A stretch of DNA of 64,000 bases from Mactra quadrangularis (taxonomy: Eukaryota; Mollusca; Bivalvia; Venerida; Mactridae). The first letter of the stretch is position 1. The number at the start of each line of letters is the position of its first letter. A program made the translations under genes and the position numbers. Below, one piece after another: positions 1 through 12,390 of the stretch. The notes beneath the pieces were generated by a model. It saw nothing but the letters and a program-made list of their open reading frames with translations. It searched no databases and was not told the DNA's origin. The stretch spans positions 36,035,380 through 36,099,379 of the forward strand of contig CM046303.1 in the NCBI GenBank assembly GCA_025267735.1, in the 5' to 3' direction.

Positions 1-455
1 TGACACATGGGCTACTCTCACATAAAATTTGGTGAACCTAGGTACATTGGTGGTTCAGTTATTGTCTGGACAAAGTTTTTCCATATGATGCCTCTGTGAC
101 CTTGACCTTTGACCCTGGGACCCCAAAACCTACAGGGCACATCCTTGACACAAGGGCTACTCTTACATAAAATTTTGTGAACCTAGGTACAGTCTTTGTT
201 GAGTTATCGTCCGGACAAGTTTTACCTATTTTAAGTCCCAGTGACCTTGACCTTTGACCCTGGGGTCTCAAAATCAATAGGGAACCTCCTCCACCCAAGG
301 GCTATCCACACATAAAATTTGAGGAACCTAGGTACATCTTTTCTTGAGTTATCATCCGGACAAGCAATTGTCCACAGACGGACAGACGGACAGACGGCCA
401 GACGGACAGACGGACAACATCATACGTCCGTTTTTTCAAAACAGGCGTATAAAAA
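1..455 (-). mobile_element. Truncated dispersed repeat with three tandem ~125-bp units
   Basis: Three diverged units repeat the pattern 'CACATAAAATTTGGTGAACC...GACCTTGACCTTTGACC'. They are followed at about 375-410 by a short CAGACGGA-type tandem and an end carrying CATACGTCCG. The reverse complement of these units recurs at 19640-19995, so this is a dispersed family and not a local duplication. The element is cut by the left edge of the window. I see no coding capacity. Confidence 0.75.
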
Positions 456-1837
456 GTGTTAAAATCTTGGTAACTTTTTACCTTCTTATTTGACCTTGAC
501 CTCTGATCTTAAACAACACAACACATGGAAATTATTAAACATAGTGTACATTCAGCAAAAGCAATAAGATATTAAAACTTGATTGTTTAAATAATTGCCT
601 TTGGAAAAACTTTGTTTGAATTAGTAATTAGTATTACGGGATATTAACATCTTCCTTGGATCAAGGTCAAGGTCACAGTAAATGTCAATTATGACCACAG
701 ATTTGTCAAAGATATGTAGAATTAATTTGAATATCAACTATTTTCTCAGTCCCATCTCGAACCCTACATAATCATTCAAATGATTCATAGACTTCCAAGA
801 TTCCAAGAAGCAACTTTCTTATGTATTTTACCTTAACCATGACCTTGACCTTGATCCTAGAAGTATATCACATGAAGTAAAACAATGTCTCAACATGGTT
901 AACATTTGTAGTATGCAAAACTATTGTTTTGTTATATCTTATAAGACATTTAAAACGGTCAAAAGAAGTTGAGTTTACAATACTGTAAGGAAAGGGCTGC
1001 TATCCCAATACAGAACCATGACAGGAAAACATAATTTCAAGGGTATACAACTCTGATAATTCTATTTTTTTCTATCTTGTTTTTGTGACATTTTTCTTGA
1101 TAACGTTGGGGCAACATTAAAGTAAATCCCAGAATCTTATCCCTGTCTGCCTGGCAAAATCATCACATCCAAGGGTTTTTTACATTGAAAAAAATCCTAA
1201 TAAAAACTCAAATGGTTTAATGTATACAAATGCTGAATTATGAAAAAACACAGACAAAATATTATTCTGTATAATTCAAATACATATAATATTTGTACAA
1301 TGAAATTGCAGCCATACTTTTATAATTTTTAGTTTGAGGAGAATTTACTTGAAAAAATTAGTAGGGTAAGTTGAAATGATTTGTCACAGCCTTTTCTTTT
1401 TTGCACAAAAATAAGTTCAGGTGGTAATAAAAAAGTCAATAATCAAGACTCTATTTTTTTCAATTTATGAAAAATTATGGTCGGGATTTTTTGTAAGACA
1501 AAAATATAAAAGGTATGGTCTGCTTATCAAATAACATATTTCAAAATACAGGCTTTCTCGAGACAGAGCTAAAACAATAAAAAATAACACCTACCAACCC
1601 CATTTTAACCATTCTAAACTTTGATAAGAATCAAGTTATAATTTGCTGTAGCCTAATGGTGATAACTTTTCCCAACCTAACTTGATTAAACATTGAATAG
1701 ATCATGATTTGTTGTTCAGATGCAAAATAATTAATCCTTATAGGTCTTAGAGGTTTTACTTCCACACTTTATTCTCATCATTAAATCTTGATGAGTTGAA
1801 ATGTATTTTTTTATTAAGATAAAAACTAAGTTCTTAC
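456..1837. other. No gene visible; AT-rich, probably intron or downstream part of the minus-strand gene
   Basis: This stretch is AT-rich and has isolated GACCTTGACC motifs (about 490-510, 660-680 and 840-860) that echo the neighbouring repeat. I searched the minus strand for a continuation of the gene whose exon ends at 1838 and saw no clear downstream exon, so the rest of that gene probably lies left of the window. Confidence 0.5.
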
Positions 1838-1984
1838 TAAATGAAGATTTTGTTTGACTGTTACTTTTCTTTGATATATTCTTGTTTTTGTTGAGCTTTC
1901 TCAATTCTTTTTTAACTCCAATCTTTTTAGACGGAATCAAGGACATTGGATCTTTCTGCTTCTTTCTTTTCTTCGCCTTTGGCA
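1838..1984 (-). CDS. Exon 2 of the minus-strand Lys-rich gene
   Basis: The exon is 147 nt, phase 1 at both ends, so it could be skipped without shifting the frame. The acceptor is CCTTTCAG just above 1984 and the donor is A|GTAAGA at 1838/1837. It encodes VPKAKKRKKQKDPMSLIPSK and a further ~28 mostly basic or polar residues ending SQTKSSF. Reading past the donor stays open until a TAA at 1731-1733, but that extension looks less protein-like. Confidence 0.55.
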
Positions 1985-4900
1985 CTGAAAGGAACAAAAC
2001 TGGATTAATTATATTGAGACTCTAGAAGTAACAAGAGCAGTCCAAGGACACACACTCAACTTTTCGGGCGTTTTGTTCATGCCAAGGCTTATCTTTAAAC
2101 AAAAATGATTTCAAGACAGGACCTTATTTTTGAAAGGAAATAAATCAGTCAAACAATAATTACTAATTCATATTTGTAAAATATAAAAGGGGCATAACTC
2201 CTAAAACATTCAACTATATACGTCCCTTCAAAGTTAAGTAAACATAGTATCAATGAATAAGCATACCTACTTTTATTTAAATATCTTTATAAGGAACTAT
2301 TGATATTTCAATTTGAACAAACTTCAACATTTAAGTACAGGGGAATAACTCCAAAAAATAATCAAGAGTTATGTCCCTTTGTAGTCATGTAGGTGTAGTA
2401 CGGATGAATGAACATACTAACTGTCATTTAAATATCTTGATTGAAATATTTCAGTTTAAAGTACCTTAACCCTAATTTAAAAGTTCAAAAGGGGCACAAC
2501 TCCAAAAATAATTCATCGAGAGTTACATCCCTTTGTAGTCAAGTATATGTAGTACTGATGAAATAGCATACTAACTTTCTATCTAACAAAATATATTCAG
2601 TTTGAGCAAACTTTAATCTTAAATATTAAAGTATAAAGGGAAATAACTCAAAAAGTTATTTATCCAGAGTTATTTCCCTTTATAGTCCCATTGATGAAGA
2701 ACTGATGAAAAAGCGTTCCAACTTTCATTCAAATATATTTAAAAGTACTAAAATTATCCCATTAGAACAAATTTTAATCTTAAATGTTCAAGTATAAAGG
2801 GGCATAACTCCAAAAATATTGGAGTTCATCCACAGTTACCTCCCTTTAGAGTTGTGTAGATATTGTACCGACAAATAATTACACAAACTTTAAGTCAAAT
2901 ATCTTAATCAGTATTGAAGTTATTCTACATAGGAAAAACTTTAACCTCATATTTTGCATTTTTTTTTTTAAGTATAAAAGGGCAATTACTCCAAAAATAA
3001 TTCAATCACAGTCACGCCCCTTCATAGTTGTGTAGTAATCGTACCGACAAATATGTATACAAACTTTAAGTCAAATATCTTGATCAGTATGAAGATAGTC
3101 TACATAGGAAAAACTTTAACCTCATATTTTACATTTTTTAAGTATAAAAGGGCAATAACTAAAAAAATAGTTAATCCAGAGTTATCCCCTTTCACAGTAT
3201 GGTTAATATAGTCCCATTAAGTAAGTATACCAACTTGCAATAAAATAACTTGGATAGTGTTGAAGAGATAAGAGTAACTGTTTCAAAAACTTTAACCTGA
3301 AAACCAACATTAACTGACGCAAAAGTGATAGTAATAGCTCTCATTTTCTTCGAAAAGTCAAGTAAAAAATGTAAGAGGAGGATGCAAATGTAAGACCAGT
3401 TAACTTTAAGCCACACTATAAATATACGCTGTACAGAATATTCATTTACAACAGATAGGAAAATTGTCTAACAACTATGATGTTATTGAAATAATTATAA
3501 CATGCATTAAGGGTATATGTCTATATCTTTTTTTATTTTAATGTTCAATGGAAAAAGTTAATAGCGAGCTTTACGGTTTACAACGTAAATGTGTTTCTGT
3601 ACAGAATGCTTTTTTTACAATTCAGCGGAAGTTGATTTTTGAACTGTTCTGCGCATCCGAAATATTCAGGAAGTGATCAAATGGGCTGAAGTTATTTGCG
3701 TCTTTTCATTGGCTAAAAAGATTTTATGCTTTTCCACTTGCTAAAAATCAAATTTACTTTTTTACGATATGCTTATCCCATGATAACCATTCAAAATATA
3801 TTTGGTTGTTTTATTCGTTCCTTTCCTCATTAAAATATTTATTAATGACTTTTTTACATTGGAAATACTTACCAACGCACTGTTTGTGACGTCGCTAAGT
3901 GACTTTCATGATAAAACCGGCATGTTTCCGTAACTTAACGTTACCGGGCATTGTTTAAAGAGGAAACATTTCTATTAAAAAAAAATGAATGTTTTATCGA
4001 GGCTTTTTCATCTTCATCTCTATTCATAAGATAATTAAAGTGTACAATACATTTCTTTCAGAATTGAAATATGATTCTGACATAAAAGAATGAGATGTTG
4101 TCAGATTTATTCTGAATACAATAAATTACGCATTTATCTCCCCTAGCTTATTTAATTAATAGGCTCTTGATTAAATATATCAGTGAAGCATCTACTATAA
4201 GGCCATGTTCACAAGAGTGGGTCTACAAGTTCATCAAAAAGTGACAATTTTAAAAGTACCAAAAAATACAATAGAAACAGGGGGTATGTATTGTGGGCTG
4301 AAGCCATATTATAGTCTAATCAAATGTTTTATTAGCATCTTGGAGAACATGATATTCTTGCAAGGATGCAGATGTAGTTCTACGTTCCATTTCTCTGTGA
4401 TGTGATGTGTTTTATGTACAGCAAAACACATAGAGTGATCATAGTGTAGAATTAGTGTTTCGATGATTGGCCTTGAAAATTAATTTCCTTTAGAAGGTTA
4501 TTTTTTCTCCTTTTAATCTCCATTAATTTCCTGCTTCTTGCTTTTATGAGTCTACAAGTTAAAAAGTCAAAAAAGTTGGTTACATCTCCGCATATAAGTT
4601 TGGATTTGTCGAGCTCACTTTGAGGCTTTACCTTAGTCATATTATAATTATTTATGTGTTTCATGTTAAAAAACAATCATGCAGAGCTACATTAGGGCTA
4701 TTATATTAATTCTCTGCATGATGAGATAGAATGAATAATTAGTTTCAAAAAGCTTATTATTACCTTAATTTTAATAACAGTTAAACTAGCTAGTTAATTG
4801 TAATAAAACTTACTAATAATCACTCCGTTATTAACGTTAATTTGAATTGAAGAATTAAGTAATAGTTTGGGCCTCTATATGCAATACATACAACATAATT

Positions 4901-5381
4901 GGCACTATTTTTATGCAGTCATCATTTTTAGAGCTAATCTTATTTTAAAAGAACTCTTATTCTAAATACCCAACATTAATTTTATTTTATTCACAAATAA
5001 TTGAAATATCTTTCATATTATGGGATAAAATTAAGTTTAAAATCCATTTTAGTTGTCATTAGTCGTTAAAATACTTATAAATTAAAATAACTAATTATAA
5101 TATAAAAAAACGGTTTACGTTGTTCGCCGGTTGACTTGTTTACGAGTTGAACGGTCTCTACCTTGGAATTGAACAGTCCCTGCATCGGGTTGAGTTGTCC
5201 ACTGGTTGAGGTGTACTGGACGCAAAAAAATATGTAGACCTATCGGTTCTTCTTGGTTCTTTTTACCCTAATGTTAGTTTACTTAAGGTGAAATAAAATA
5301 CATAAGTAACTTACCGTCATTACTTTCAGCATAATCATCTCCGAACAACGATAAACTTGCTTTTACTAAAGAATTGGACAT
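1838..5381 (-). CDS. Small lysine-rich protein, first two coding exons (partial gene; possibly AROS/RPS19BP1-like)
   Basis: Two minus-strand exons join in phase. Exon 1 opens with ATG at 5381-5379 and ends at 5315 before a consensus GTAAGT donor. Exon 2 starts at 1984 after a pyrimidine-rich TTTTGTTCCTTTCAG acceptor and has a good GTAAGA donor after 1838. The joined product begins MSNSLVKASLSLFGDDYAES and continues into a basic stretch rich in Lys (VPKAKKRKKQKDPMSLIPSK, then GVKKELRKLNKNKN), about 71 residues before the next intron. Such a basic tail suits a nuclear or nucleolar protein. The start and the Lys-rich linker faintly resemble AROS (RPS19BP1, a SIRT1/ribosomal-protein partner), but this is an inference from pattern only. 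If exon 2 is not spliced at 1838, the frame stops at 1731-1733. The gene's 3' part is outside the window. The 3.3-kb intron contains a transposon. Confidence 0.55.
2029..3363 (-). mobile_element. Non-autonomous element of ~150-175-bp tandem units, inverted copy of 9151-10698
   Basis: Read on the minus strand, the element starts CTTGACTTTTCGAAG at 3363 and ends with CCCGAAAAGTTGAG near 2058, then GGACTGCTCTTGT near 2029. About eight diverged internal units carry the pattern GGAGTTATGCCCCTTTATAC and a variant of GGATGAATTA. The plus-strand copy at 9151-10698 matches end to end. No transposase frame is visible. It sits in the intron of the minus-strand gene. Confidence 0.8.
3364..5314. other. 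Remainder of the first intron of the minus-strand gene; no exon seen
   Basis: Mostly AT-rich unique-looking DNA. Between about 3560 and 3960 the sequence has more CpG and carries a TGACGTC (CRE-like) at about 3897, two GGAAGT ETS-like motifs and an inverted CCAAT, so a regulatory role is possible but unproven. A cluster of GGTTGAGTTGTCC-like motifs lies at 5124-5216. Confidence 0.4.
5124..5216. repeat. Cluster of degenerate GGTTGAGTTGTCC motifs
   Basis: Four imperfect motifs related to GGTTGAGTTGTCCAC are spaced by about 17-35 bp. The same motif forms short arrays at 45743-45775 and 59907-59995, beside other repeats, so it belongs to a dispersed family. Confidence 0.6.
5315..5381 (-). CDS. 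Exon 1 (start codon) of the minus-strand Lys-rich gene
   Basis: ATG at 5381-5379 is followed by 22 codons plus one base and a consensus GTAAGT donor at 5314-5309. The product begins MSNSLVKASLSLFGDDYAES. The base left over joins TG of exon 2 to give a Val codon with no frame break. The sequence upstream, 5382-5460, is richer in CpG than its surroundings and may be 5' UTR and promoter. Confidence 0.6.
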
Positions 5382-6023
5382 ACTTTCGGAATAAACGTGA
5401 ACGAATTCCGGATTGTGCCGTAAAGACGGGTTTATTCCAATCTCAAAATAGTCTCAAAACCTAAAATGTGTTAAATTCATTTGAAACATTTTGAAAAATA
5501 TAAAGTAAGATGAATTGACTTAGTTTATTAATTAAAAGATTATTTATGACTATCATTCTCAGATTCATTTATAAATTTACTTTCAAACTTCTAGCATAGA
5601 GATTATAAAAACCAAAACAAGGTGCGTTTCAAGTTTTTGTTGAGATAAAGGTAAATTTGTCAGTTTAATTGCTTTAATTTTAAATTTTATTCACGCATAC
5701 TTAATGTAACGTTTATATTTGTCACAAAGAATAGTTGTTTTATTTCTCAGCTTCTGCAATTGATGTGAAATAAATAGCAACAAGGTTTCCATGTTCCTTT
5801 TTGGTAGGTGGGGTATGCTCTGTTCTCGTTGGTTCCATTCTCGATCTCAGAGTCTGGTAGGATTCTCAATACTAGCCTCTAGCGCCGCGCCGTTAATTTC
5901 AAGTGCGTGCATGTCCATTCGATATTTTTTACACACCAATGAAAAATCGCATGTCAAAAATTCCGCAAAACGAGCCCATTTTAAAAAAGCAGTAGCTAGA
6001 GTTACAGCACCCAGGATCTAGAG
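5382..6023. other. Probable 5' UTR/promoter side of the minus-strand gene; otherwise nothing recognised
   Basis: I see no TATA box in a convincing position. The open frame at 5791-6021 on the plus strand runs toward the edge of the foldback element that starts at 6024 and looks like chance. Confidence 0.35.
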
Positions 6024-7375
6024 TTATGGAAGTTCCGTAACTGTTGACAACCTTGTGAGGGTTGGCTAGAGTTAGAGAAGTCAAATAACATGCGTATGTT
6101 TCAACTTTTAAACATCGGAAAACTTGTTTATACGAAATAAACTAATATTTACCGACGTGACTTATCCTATTGTTAATTCACGCGCCATTTTGGATTTACT
6201 AATAAACTTACGGGATGTTTAATATACGGCGATATGATGTTGTCGTCTTGGAAGTGTCACATACTAAGTTTACTTGAGCGATAGAGTTGGATAGTAATTT
6301 GAACTGAATATGTATAGAATCTAGTTTTGGACGGAATTTAAATTAAATATTTACAGGAAATAGACGATTTCTAGAGTAATTTTTATTGTGAACAATTTGC
6401 AAGTGTCTATAGTAAGAAAGTCGGCGACTTTCGTTTGTTAAATAATTAATTGATTTAAATTTTTGTGAACAAAAAGTGGAATTTAGCTTGATAAAAAGAG
6501 CTTAGTACTTGGGGAAAACGTTAAATGAATTGTTAAAAAGTCGATGTTTTTGAGAAAAAAATCCAGCTTGTCACTCCACACCAAACCTTTTAAATTTTTA
6601 CGAGAATATTAACGATCTCGTGTTAAAAATACCCATTTATAACCAATTTAAGTCAGCAACTTTACTAAAAACTCGGCAGTTATCTAAAAGAAAAATCGTG
6701 GTTTTCATGAATTAATTTGCTGATTCCACCAAAAAATGCTCAGAATACTTATCGTACAATGTACATGTAGATAAAGCGCGGTGATTCTTTAGTATGCAAA
6801 TCTTGGGGAAAATTGCCTAGATTTTTAAATTCAATGTACTGGTCAATGTTTTAGGTAAAGATGGCCGCTTTTAAACGTGACAATGTATATCATTTATCGA
6901 CATTTTTATCAAATTGAAGACATTTTGCTTTTGATTCTGTCAAAAAAATGGTCTATTTTGTATTCGAAAATCGCCGTTTTTTCTTACAGGACAATTAAGA
7001 TATTTTTTTGTAAACATACTATAGAAATCGTCTATTAAATAAAAAGATTTCAATTCTGTCAAAATTATACATATTCAGTCCATATCATAATCCAACTCTA
7101 TAACCTATCGCTCAAGTAAACTTAGTATGTGACACTTTGAAGACAACAGCGTCATATCGCCTATTTTAAACATCCCGTAAGTTTATCAATAAATCCAAAA
7201 TGGCTCGGTAATCACAATAGGATAAGTCACGTCGGTAAATATTTGTTTATTTTGAGTAATAATGAATATAAACAATTTTTTCGATGTTTAAATGTTAAAA
7301 CATACGTATGTTGTTAGACTTCTGTAACTCTAGCCAACCCTTGCAGGGTTGTCTACAGTTACGGAACTTCCGTAA
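6024..7375. mobile_element. Foldback/MITE-type element with ~300-bp inverted terminal repeats
   Basis: The left end begins TTATGGAAGTTCCGTAACTG. The right end, reverse complemented, begins TTACGGAAGTTCCGTAACTG. The similarity continues inward for roughly 300 bp on each side, including GGCTAGAGTTA and a stretch with GACTTATCCTATTG. No protein frame is present. A related fragment in the opposite orientation lies at 45040-45540. The ends are themselves palindromic (GGAAGTTCC). A target-site duplication is not clear. Confidence 0.8.
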
Positions 7376-7704
7376 TTATTATTATAGTGGATTGTAAAAT
7401 GTAATTACACTTACCAATAATCTCTCATTATATCAATAAATACTGCTTTTATTGGACAAGTGTAATTATAATGCATGGTTGTCAAATAAAATTGAGCTCT
7501 ACAATCTGTTATTTTGAGTCTTTGAAAATTAATGTAAAACTTAACTAATCATGAAGAATAATAATTTTAAAATAACCAAGAAACTGTTTTTAGAGTTATT
7601 AAAACATTTATGATTTATTGATAATTTTTAATCTACAATGCATAGAACTACCATATCTGTGACACAATTGTTAAGCAAGTCTGCTTTAAAAAGGATTAGT
7701 TCTA
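7376..7704. other. No gene or repeat recognised
   Basis: AT-rich spacer between two mobile elements; nothing supported on either strand. Confidence 0.4.
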
Positions 7705-8077
7705 CAGAGCTTTTTTTCCAGAAATTGGGAAGAGGCCTTAGCCTTCCATTTTGGGAAATTTAAGCACGATTTTTGGTCAAATTGGGAAAAGTGTATAAAC
7801 ATTAAAACAACAAAAAGAAACACTATTAAGCATTTATTGTGGCAGTGTTACATTTCATTAAAAAGAAAGTAGAACTAGCCAACAATTAGAGTCAAAGTTA
7901 GAGATTTAACCATTAGAATCTACTAAATGTGGCACAGACTGGACTTGTTGCACTTTATTTTGGGAAATTCGTCCTCTGAATTGGGAATTTTTTCCTCAGG
8001 ATTGGAATTTTATGCACTTTTTTGGATTGGGAAGCCACCTATTATCGGCCTCTGTTAAAGACGAAGAAAAAGCCCTG
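7705..8077. mobile_element. hAT-like MITE with 5-bp target duplication TTCTA
   Basis: The left end reads CAGAGCTTTTTTTCCAG. The right end, reversed, reads CAGGGCTTTTTCTTCG. TTCTA is perfectly duplicated at 7700-7704 and 8078-8082. Internal AATTGGGA and GGCCTC motifs are mirrored near both ends. Elements at 10879, 24903 and 33337 share the CAGGGC(A/T)TTTTT-type end, so they form a related group. Confidence 0.85.
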
Positions 8078-8082
8078 TTCTA

Positions 8083-9150
8083 CATAGACAAGTTGCTTGC
8101 TTAGTCAAGGAAAACATTTTTGCTCCAAGTTGTGTGATGATTATCTAGTGTCATTTAGAGGCTGACAAGCTGTTCCATCTCTTTTCTATCACAGAAGATC
8201 TGATGGTTTTCATTTAGCAGTCATTATCTAGTTGAACTTTCATTTTCTCATGGTGATGTGGAATATTTATTATCATTTTCATTGTCTGTATTGAGAGTTA
8301 ATTTTTTCTAGGATTTTTAAGCCTTGCAACAGAGCTTTATTTGTTCTTTACTGTTGTTTATATGTAGATTTTAATAGTGGTATTTCTCATGATCCCTAGC
8401 TAGAATGAAATACATGGAGGATTTTACATTAAAATGTCAAATGTCTCAACTGTCTAGTTAAAGTTGAAGTTGAAAGTTAAACTCTGTATTAAATATTGAT
8501 CTTAGAATGTATTTATTACTGAGAAGTCGAAGGTAACCATTGATAATGGCTTCTGATACCATTTTAAAAGACAAAGATAAACTGATCAGGGCTGGGCATT
8601 AAAGGTCATCTGATTGCCCTTGAGTGGCTGATCACCTTAATTGAGTTCACCTTGTTACTGCTACTGAACATTTGGTTTAGGCAAGTTTATACAACATGTA
8701 GTTTCCTGTTCAGACAACCTTCTATTAAAATTAATAGTGAGCCCTGATAATGATTTACAGGAATGTTTGTATCATTTATTTATCATCTTATTTTCTACTG
8801 ACTTATATAGACATTGCCATGTCTTGTGCAATGTTTTCTAGTGTCTTTGTTACAAGTTTGTATGTACATTTGTATATTAATTATTTTCTCACCATTCTGA
8901 CTGTCTTGTCTTGTCAATGACTGATAAGTAGTGATGTACCAGTATGTCTGCAACATAGTTTTGTCTAGAAATTACATGTGACATTTCTGTTAGACATAGT
9001 AACTTCGCTGTAGACTGAAATGGCATAAATGTCTGTTAAATAGTTAATCATTTTAAAGATGAGCCTACTGCTTCTTTACTTACGAAATATGTTGAAAAAC
9101 ATCTGGACTCTGGTGCAAGTTTTGCGTGGAACATTTTGTTGTTTTTAGCT
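8083..9150. other. No gene visible
   Basis: AT-rich DNA without a supported exon, RNA gene or clear repeat on either strand. Confidence 0.4.
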
Positions 9151-10698
9151 TGACTTTTCGAAGAAAATGAGAGCTATTGCTATCATTTTTGCGTTGGCGT
9201 TGGCGTTGGTTTTCAGGTTAAAGTTTTTTGAAACTCTTATATCTTCAACACTGTCCAAGTTTTTTTTATTGAAAGTTGATATACTTATTAAGTGGGACTA
9301 TATTAACCATACTGTGAAAGGGGATAACTCTGGATGAATTATTTTTTGAGTTATTGCCCTTTTATACTTAAAAACTTGCCAAGTATGAGGTTAAAGTTTT
9401 TCCTATGTAGAATATCTTCAATACTAATCAAGATATTTGACTTAAATTTTGTATACTTATTTGTCGGTACGATATCTACGCGACTATAAAGGGACGTGAC
9501 TGTGGATGAATTACTTTTGGAGTAATTACCCTTTTATACTAAAAAACACTGCAAAATATAAGGTTAAAATTGTTCCTATATGGAAAATCTTTAAAACTAA
9601 TCAAGATATTTGACTTAAAGTTTGTATACTTATTTGTCGGTAGGATATCTACACAACTATGAAGGGAGGTAACTGTGGATGAATTATTTATGGAGTTATG
9701 CCCCTTTATACTTGAACATTTAAGACTAAAATTTGTTCCAGTGGGATATTTTTAGTACTTTTTAATATATTTGAATGAAAGTTGGAATGCTTTTTCATCA
9801 ATTTTTCATCATCGGACTATTAAGGGACATAACTCTGGATGAATTACTTTCCGAGTTATTTCCCTTAATACTTTAGTATTTAAGATGCTTTTTCATCAGT
9901 ACTACATCTACTCAACTACAAAGGGATGTAACTCTTGATGAATTATTTTTGGAGTTGTGCGCCTTTTCAACTTTTAAATCAGGGTTAAAGTACTTTAAAC
10001 TGAAAAAGTTTCAATACTCATCAAGATATTTAAAAGACAGTTATTGTTCGTTTTTTTCTCAACTGTCAAAACATGAATAATTTCACGGTGACTGCGTTTG
10101 TTAAAATTATTGTTGTAATACACCCATGAGTTTCCGAAAGTGTGTATTATGATTGAGTAAAGCTTCTTATGCCATATGATAAGTTTTAGTCAAGATATTT
10201 TTAATAACAATTAGTCCACCAGTACAAAAACAATGCATTCAGTCACCGTGAAATTATTCAAGCTTTGACAGTTGAGAAAAAACGGACAATAGTATGCTTA
10301 TTCATCAGTACTACATCTACTCAACTACAAGGGAACATAACTCTTTATTATTTTTTTGGAGTTATTCCCCTTTACTTAATTGTTGAAATTTGTTATATTG
10401 AAATATTAGTAGTATTATTAGTTCCTTATAAAGATATTTAAAGATATAAATAAAAGTAGGAATGCTTATTCATTAATACTAAGTCTTCTTAACTTTGAAG
10501 GGACGTTATGGATGAATGTTTTAGGAGTTATGCCCCTTTTATATTTTACAAATATGAATTGGTAATTATTGTTTGACTAATTTATTTCCTTTGAAAAATT
10601 AAGTCCTGTCTTGAAATTGTTTTTGTTTAAAGATAAGCGTTGTCATGAACAAAACACCCGAAAAGTCAAGCGGTCTGTCCTTGGACTGCTCTTGTGTA
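9151..10698 (+). mobile_element. Non-autonomous element of tandem ~150-175-bp units, plus-strand copy
   Basis: It starts CTTGACTTTTCGAAGAAAAT and ends with CCCGAAAAGTCAAGCGG followed by GGACTGCTCTTGT. It has the same units as 2029-3363 in opposite orientation, so the two form a large inverted repeat with a 5.8-kb spacer. The short inverted ends CTTGACTTTTCG and CGAAAAGTCAAG are visible. This copy is interrupted by a separate MITE at 10044-10289. Confidence 0.8.
10044..10289. mobile_element. Nested MITE with ~45-bp inverted repeats and TA duplication
   Basis: The left arm begins TTGTTCGTTTTTTTCTCAAC and the right arm reversed begins TTGTCCGTTTTTTCTCAAC. Both continue through CTGTCAAA and AATAATTTCACGGTGACTG. 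A TA dinucleotide flanks each end, as in Tc1/mariner-type insertions. It interrupts a tandem unit of the surrounding element, so it inserted later. Confidence 0.8.
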
Positions 10699-10878
10699 TA
10701 AATATAGCCCTTACTATAAAATATTTGACAGTTAATGTGGTGACTTTCTAGAACTTAAGATAGGCAGTAAAGCCTGGAGGAGCAGGCTTTGTATTTTTCT
10801 TAAGTAAATATCATGTTTCTTTATTGATTTGGATGTTAGTATGAAGTAAGTTATATAGTTAGGATGTATACATGTCTA

Positions 10879-12385
10879 CAGGGCATTTTTTGTCAAAATT
10901 GTGAAGGGGCCTGGGCCTGTTCATTTTGTGAAAAAAAGCATGATGCGTCATGAAATTGTGAAAAAGAAATTGTAAAAAAATGAGAACAAAAAGCTTCTTT
11001 CAGACTTGAATTGACTTCTATTTTGTTCAAGACAAGGTTTCTCAAGGGTCTTACAATGGCTTTGTTGTAACTTAAAGTTAGTAAAATTCACAGAATATAG
11101 TGATTTTATATCAAATAGTAAACTAAAAGTATTAATTTTCATTTCAATTGATCAGATCTTCTGGCATGTTTGCTTGCTGGAATATGTACATCAACAGAGG
11201 TAAAAATCATTAAGGGCCATTTTAAAAATATATCATAAATGTCCTAAATTTTGACCTTTCTTTGTTTAAATATTTTCTTTAAAACTACAATCTGCTATAA
11301 ACATCATACCTTTTGTTAAATCATACTTTTCATGCAGCAATAGATGTTATTTAATGTTTTTTAGTCTAATAGATAGATTATGTGACAAATATTTTAAAAA
11401 TTTCACATATTCAATCGATGTTTACTCTTGAAATCGAAGAAATGAGGGAATTTACCATTACTTATTGCTAAATTTAGAAAATCTGAAAATCAAAATGATA
11501 AAAAATTATTTAATTACAATGTAATTTGAACGATCTTTCCCTTTATTGGCGATAGCGTCGGTCGCGAAAATGTATGACAGTACGAAATAAAAAACTTTAT
11601 TCGTTGTAAAATGATTCGTATTTACGATTATTTTGACGCGGAATTCAACTATAATTATTATCATTTATTCAGAGTTTATTATTGTGGTCAACTTCAATTG
11701 TCTTTAAAAAACGCATTTGCAAACTGGCAATTATACATATATTTAAACTGCGTCACAACATGCTCATGATTAAATACAATTATCAATTTAATGGCTAGCA
11801 TCCAAAAGCTTATCTACTTGAATCAATGCATTATCACAGTTTGTCGCTTGTTTGTTAATTGCAACAATTTGATTACGTAATCAATCTTATCGGGCCGACA
11901 TGTAGCACTATTGATTTTTTAGCGGACGCCAATTGGTCTTAATAGGTGACAAAATACACAGGGGTGGTTGATAAACAATGGAGTTACTTTTTATCGGCTT
12001 TTCAAGCGTGTATACTAACTGCAACCCCAGCGTAGCGCGCATCGCTGATTGGTCGAATACATCAAATAGGCGGACGTAACATACGCTCCACTTGTTGTCG
12101 ATCCGAGATCTTGATTCAACTATGACTCTTGAAGGCAAAATATATCAAATTGACACACGGACGATTTTGATTGAGGGTCAAAAAGGGGTATTTTCGAATT
12201 TCCGTGCGTCAAAACCGGAGGTCTCAGGTCTCAGGTCTAATTCAAGCCCTGCAAAGTCCTGATAATTTGTGAAATCTCTTTGAAATTGTGAATTTTTTTC
12301 CGCTGCATTGTGAAAAAAAAAGTGCAATTTTGAATTGTGAAGGGGCCGAACATCGGCCCCTGTTATAGAAGGAAAAAATGCCCTG
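10879..12385. mobile_element. 1.5-kb hAT-like element with 5-bp duplication GTCTA
   Basis: The left end reads CAGGGCATTTTTTGTCAAAA and the right end reversed CAGGGCATTTTTTCCTTC. GTCTA is duplicated at 10874-10878 and 12386-12390. Subterminal AATTGTGAAGGGGCC occurs on both sides. The interior (11540-12200) is more CpG-rich than the flanks, but I found no transposase motif. It may be captured or decayed sequence. Confidence 0.8.
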
Positions 12386-12390
12386 GTCTA

